NCBI GenBank assembly: GCA_024762795.1
Contig: JANTGS010000008.1
Coordinates: 1 to 58,937 of the forward strand
Direction of reading: 5' to 3'
From: Flavobacteriaceae bacterium
GTDB taxonomy: Bacteria; Bacteroidota; Bacteroidia; Flavobacteriales; Flavobacteriaceae
DNA: 58,937 nucleotides
Part shown: positions 56,813-58,937 of the stretch, piece by piece
Layout of the letters: each line of letters begins with the position of its first letter
Position numbering within the stretch: position 1 is the stretch's first letter
Program-made: the position numbers and the translations under genes
The notes under the pieces: generated by a model
The model's database searches: none
The model's input: only the letters and a program-made list of their open reading frames with translations
What the model was told of the DNA's origin: nothing

Positions 56813-58937
56813 ATGAAAAAATTTTTAGTGGCCTTATTTATATTAGGCCTTACACAATTTACGTATGCACAAAATAAAATTTCGGGTATCGTTACCGATC
56901 AGAATAATCAAACCTTACCCGGAGTACAAGTCTATATTGAAGAACTGCACATTGGCTCTACTACCGATCCGGAAGGTTATTATGAGTTAGAAAAGATTCC
57001 GAAAGGAAACATTCAAATTATTTACAGTTATATAGGCTATGAAACTGTAAAAAAAGAAATCCGGATCGATAAACAAGAAACCGAACTGAATATTCAGTTA
57101 AAAGAATCTATTTTTCATATGGATGAAGTAATTGTATCTACTCCATTTAATAAGGTACAAAGCGAGAATGTGATGAAAATAGAGCATAAAAGCATTCAAT
57201 CTCTGGAAAAGAATGGCGCACCAACGCTGATCAGAAGCCTTTCCTATATCCCGGGAGTAGAACAGTTTTCAACCGGAACGGCCATTGGAAAACCGGTGAT
57301 CAGAGGTTTAACCGGGAACAGGGTTTTGGTGTATACACAGGGGGTTCGACTTGAAAATCAGCAATTTGGAGGCGAACACGGACTAGGATTAAACGAAGCC
57401 GGAATAGAAAGTGTTGAAGTGATCAAAGGCCCCGCCTCATTGCTTTACGGATCAGATGCTTTGGGAGGAGTTTTATATTTCAACCCCGAGAAATTTGCTT
57501 TGGAAAATGAAACGGATATCAATATCAATCAGAAATTCTTTGGAAACACACTTGGATCAAATACTTCTGTAGGTTTTAAAACTTCAAAAACAAATTTTAA
57601 ATATTTAATCAGAGGTACCTATACTACACATTCTGATTATAAGATCCCCGATGGGAACAGAGTAACCAATACCAGATTTAATGAAAATGATCTTAAAGCA
57701 GGAATAGGTTATAACTCCGAAAAGTTTGTCTCTGAATTAAGATATAATTTTACCCGCTCTGATATAGGCCTTACCGAAGGAATAGACTTTCAAACTCGTA
57801 GCAAAAAACCGGAATTACCATTTCAAAAGATCGATAATCACATTCTTAGCTTACATAATCACTTCTTTTTAAATCAATCGAAAATCGATTTAAATTTGGG
57901 TTATGTTTATAACAATCGTAAGGAATTTGAAGATAATTCAGCGGAGGCTGCATTGAATTTAAAATTAAAAACCTTTACCTATGATGCAAAATATTATTTC
58001 CCAAAGCTTCATAAAATAGAAACCATTATTGGAATTCAGGGAATGCATCAGGAAAATTCAAATTTTGGTGAAGAGATCCTTATACCAAACGCCAAAACTG
58101 ATGATATTGGAATTTTAACTACTGCACTCTGGAAATTTGATAACATCAATAGTTTGCAAGGAGGAATCCGTTTTGATTACAGAAATCTTAAAACAGAAAG
58201 ACATGAGCTTGAAGATGAAGACGGTTTGTTGAAGATCTTTGAGCCGGTGGAGAGAAAATATCATAATTTTACAGCTTCACTGGGTTATAAAACCATGCTT
58301 TTTCAAAATATACTTACCCGTATAAATCTTGCATCCGGGTATAGAGCTCCTAACCTTGCCGAACTGACATCCAATGGAGTTCATGAAGGGACTTTCAGAT
58401 ATGAGATTGGTAATCCGGACCTAAACAGCGAACAGAACTTTCAATCGGATATATCCTTTGAATATAAAAATGATCACATAGAATTCTTTGCCAATGGGTT
58501 TTACAATAAAATCAACAATTATATCTATATAGCCCCTACGGGAGAAACGATCGATGATTTTGATGTTTATAAGTACCTGCAAAATAATGCCAGACTTTAC
58601 GGAGGAGAAGTAGGGTTTCACTTCCACCCACATCCTATTCACTGGCTCCATCTGGAAAGCAGTTATGAAATGGTTACAGGGAAACAGGATAACGAAAGTT
58701 ATTTACCTCTTATCCCTGCTAATAAATGGGTAAATACTGCCCGGGGAGAATTTAAAGAAATAGGAAGATTTACCGAAAATTATATTTCGTTAAAATTAAA
58801 TACTTATTTCAACCAGGATAAGGTAAGTGAATTTGAAGAACCTACAGAGGGGTATAATCTATTGGATTTTGCTATCGGTAGTAACCTCAATCTTAAAAAA
58901 GCATCTTTACATTTTAACTTCAGCATCAATAATATTT
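56813..58937 (+). CDS. TonB-dependent receptor, ZnuD-like (cut by the window end)
   Basis: At least 708 codons with no stop; the 3' end lies beyond the window. Signal peptide ends TYAQ (about residue 20). A carboxypeptidase-regulatory-like beta domain covers about 23-105 ('ISGIVTDQNNQTLPGVQVYI'), a plug about 120-220 ('PVIRGLTGNRVLVYTQGVR', 'VEVIKGPASLLYGSDALGG'), then barrel strands. The barrel segment 'NGVHEGTFRYEIGNPDLNSE' is the pattern of the ZnuD zinc-receptor group, and 'HFHPHPIHWLHLESSY' is His-rich. It would import a metal or metal complex through the outer membrane with TonB energy. The substrate is inferred. Confidence 0.85.
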   Translation, partial: MKKFLVALFILGLTQFTYAQNKISGIVTDQNNQTLPGVQVYIEELHIGSTTDPEGYYELEKIPKGNIQIIYSYIGYETVKKEIRIDKQETELNIQLKESIFHMDEVIVSTPFNKVQSENVMKIEHKSIQSLEKNGAPTLIRSLSYIPGVEQFSTGTAIGKPVIRGLTGNRVLVYTQGVRLENQQFGGEHGLGLNEAGIESVEVIKGPASLLYGSDALGGVLYFNPEKFALENETDININQKFFGNTLGSNTSVGFKTSKTNFKYLIRGTYTTHSDYKIPDGNRVTNTRFNENDLKAGIGYNSEKFVSELRYNFTRSDIGLTEGIDFQTRSKKPELPFQKIDNHILSLHNHFFLNQSKIDLNLGYVYNNRKEFEDNSAEAALNLKLKTFTYDAKYYFPKLHKIETIIGIQGMHQENSNFGEEILIPNAKTDDIGILTTALWKFDNINSLQGGIRFDYRNLKTERHELEDEDGLLKIFEPVERKYHNFTASLGYKTMLFQNILTRINLASGYRAPNLAELTSNGVHEGTFRYEIGNPDLNSEQNFQSDISFEYKNDHIEFFANGFYNKINNYIYIAPTGETIDDFDVYKYLQNNARLYGGEVGFHFHPHPIHWLHLESSYEMVTGKQDNESYLPLIPANKWVNTARGEFKEIGRFTENYISLKLNTYFNQDKVSEFEEPTEGYNLLDFAIGSNLNLKKASLHFNFSINNI

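Overview
The window looks like a chromosomal segment of a Bacteroidota bacterium, most likely of class Flavobacteriia. The reasons are: AT-rich DNA; genes without Shine-Dalgarno sequences but often preceded by the Bacteroidota -7 promoter element TAnnTTTG; a fused ResB/CcsA cytochrome c assembly protein; a bacillithiol gene (bshA); SusC-style TonB receptor architecture with an N-terminal carboxypeptidase-regulatory-like domain; and many SPII lipoproteins. The genus cannot be fixed from the sequence alone. No rRNA, tRNA, CRISPR array, prophage or defence island was seen.

Layout. 1-4.6 kb: periplasmic sulfatase, HAD phosphatase lipoprotein, a lipoprotein ending in a TonB-C-like domain, and a coiled-coil protein. 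4.7-10 kb: gcvT, then a two-gene ATP-citrate-lyase-like locus. 10-11 kb: a non-coding scar with an IS3 transposase remnant and several REP-like repeats. 11-17.8 kb: DUF2520, KdsC-like, YihY, DUF2147, TlpA-like, fumC and a guanine-deaminase-like gene. 18-29 kb: ackA/pta, cysteine desulfurase, a transsulfuration enzyme, glutathione peroxidase and CcsBA. 29-35.5 kb: a MarR-RND-TolC efflux operon with a visible operator. 35.5-47 kb: housekeeping genes (typA, aroB, bshA, proline dehydrogenase, M19 dipeptidase, CoA pyrophosphatase, acyltransferase). 47-54 kb: SF2 helicase, an ECF sigma operon, a nitronate monooxygenase-like gene, mnmA, a cytochrome c'-like protein and a MORN/YwqK protein. 54-58.9 kb: two small genes, purB, and a ZnuD-like TonB receptor cut by the window end.

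The strongest candidate for something undescribed is the ATP-citrate-lyase-like pair at 5969-10041. The large subunit is 904 residues, about 300 more than the usual AclA. By eye the excess is a second, degenerate citryl-CoA-lyase/citrate-synthase-fold module placed between the SucD-like part and a C-terminal module. The C-terminal module itself has a rearranged set of active-site residues. This suggests a built-in pseudo-dimer with altered chemistry.

Secondary points of interest are: two or three genes whose -7 element sits only 4-5 bases before the start codon (likely leaderless mRNAs); a perfect 13-bp dyad before the deaminase; a 10-bp inverted repeat bracketing a promoter at 54.2 kb; and two unannotated-size membrane proteins of 46 and 47 residues.
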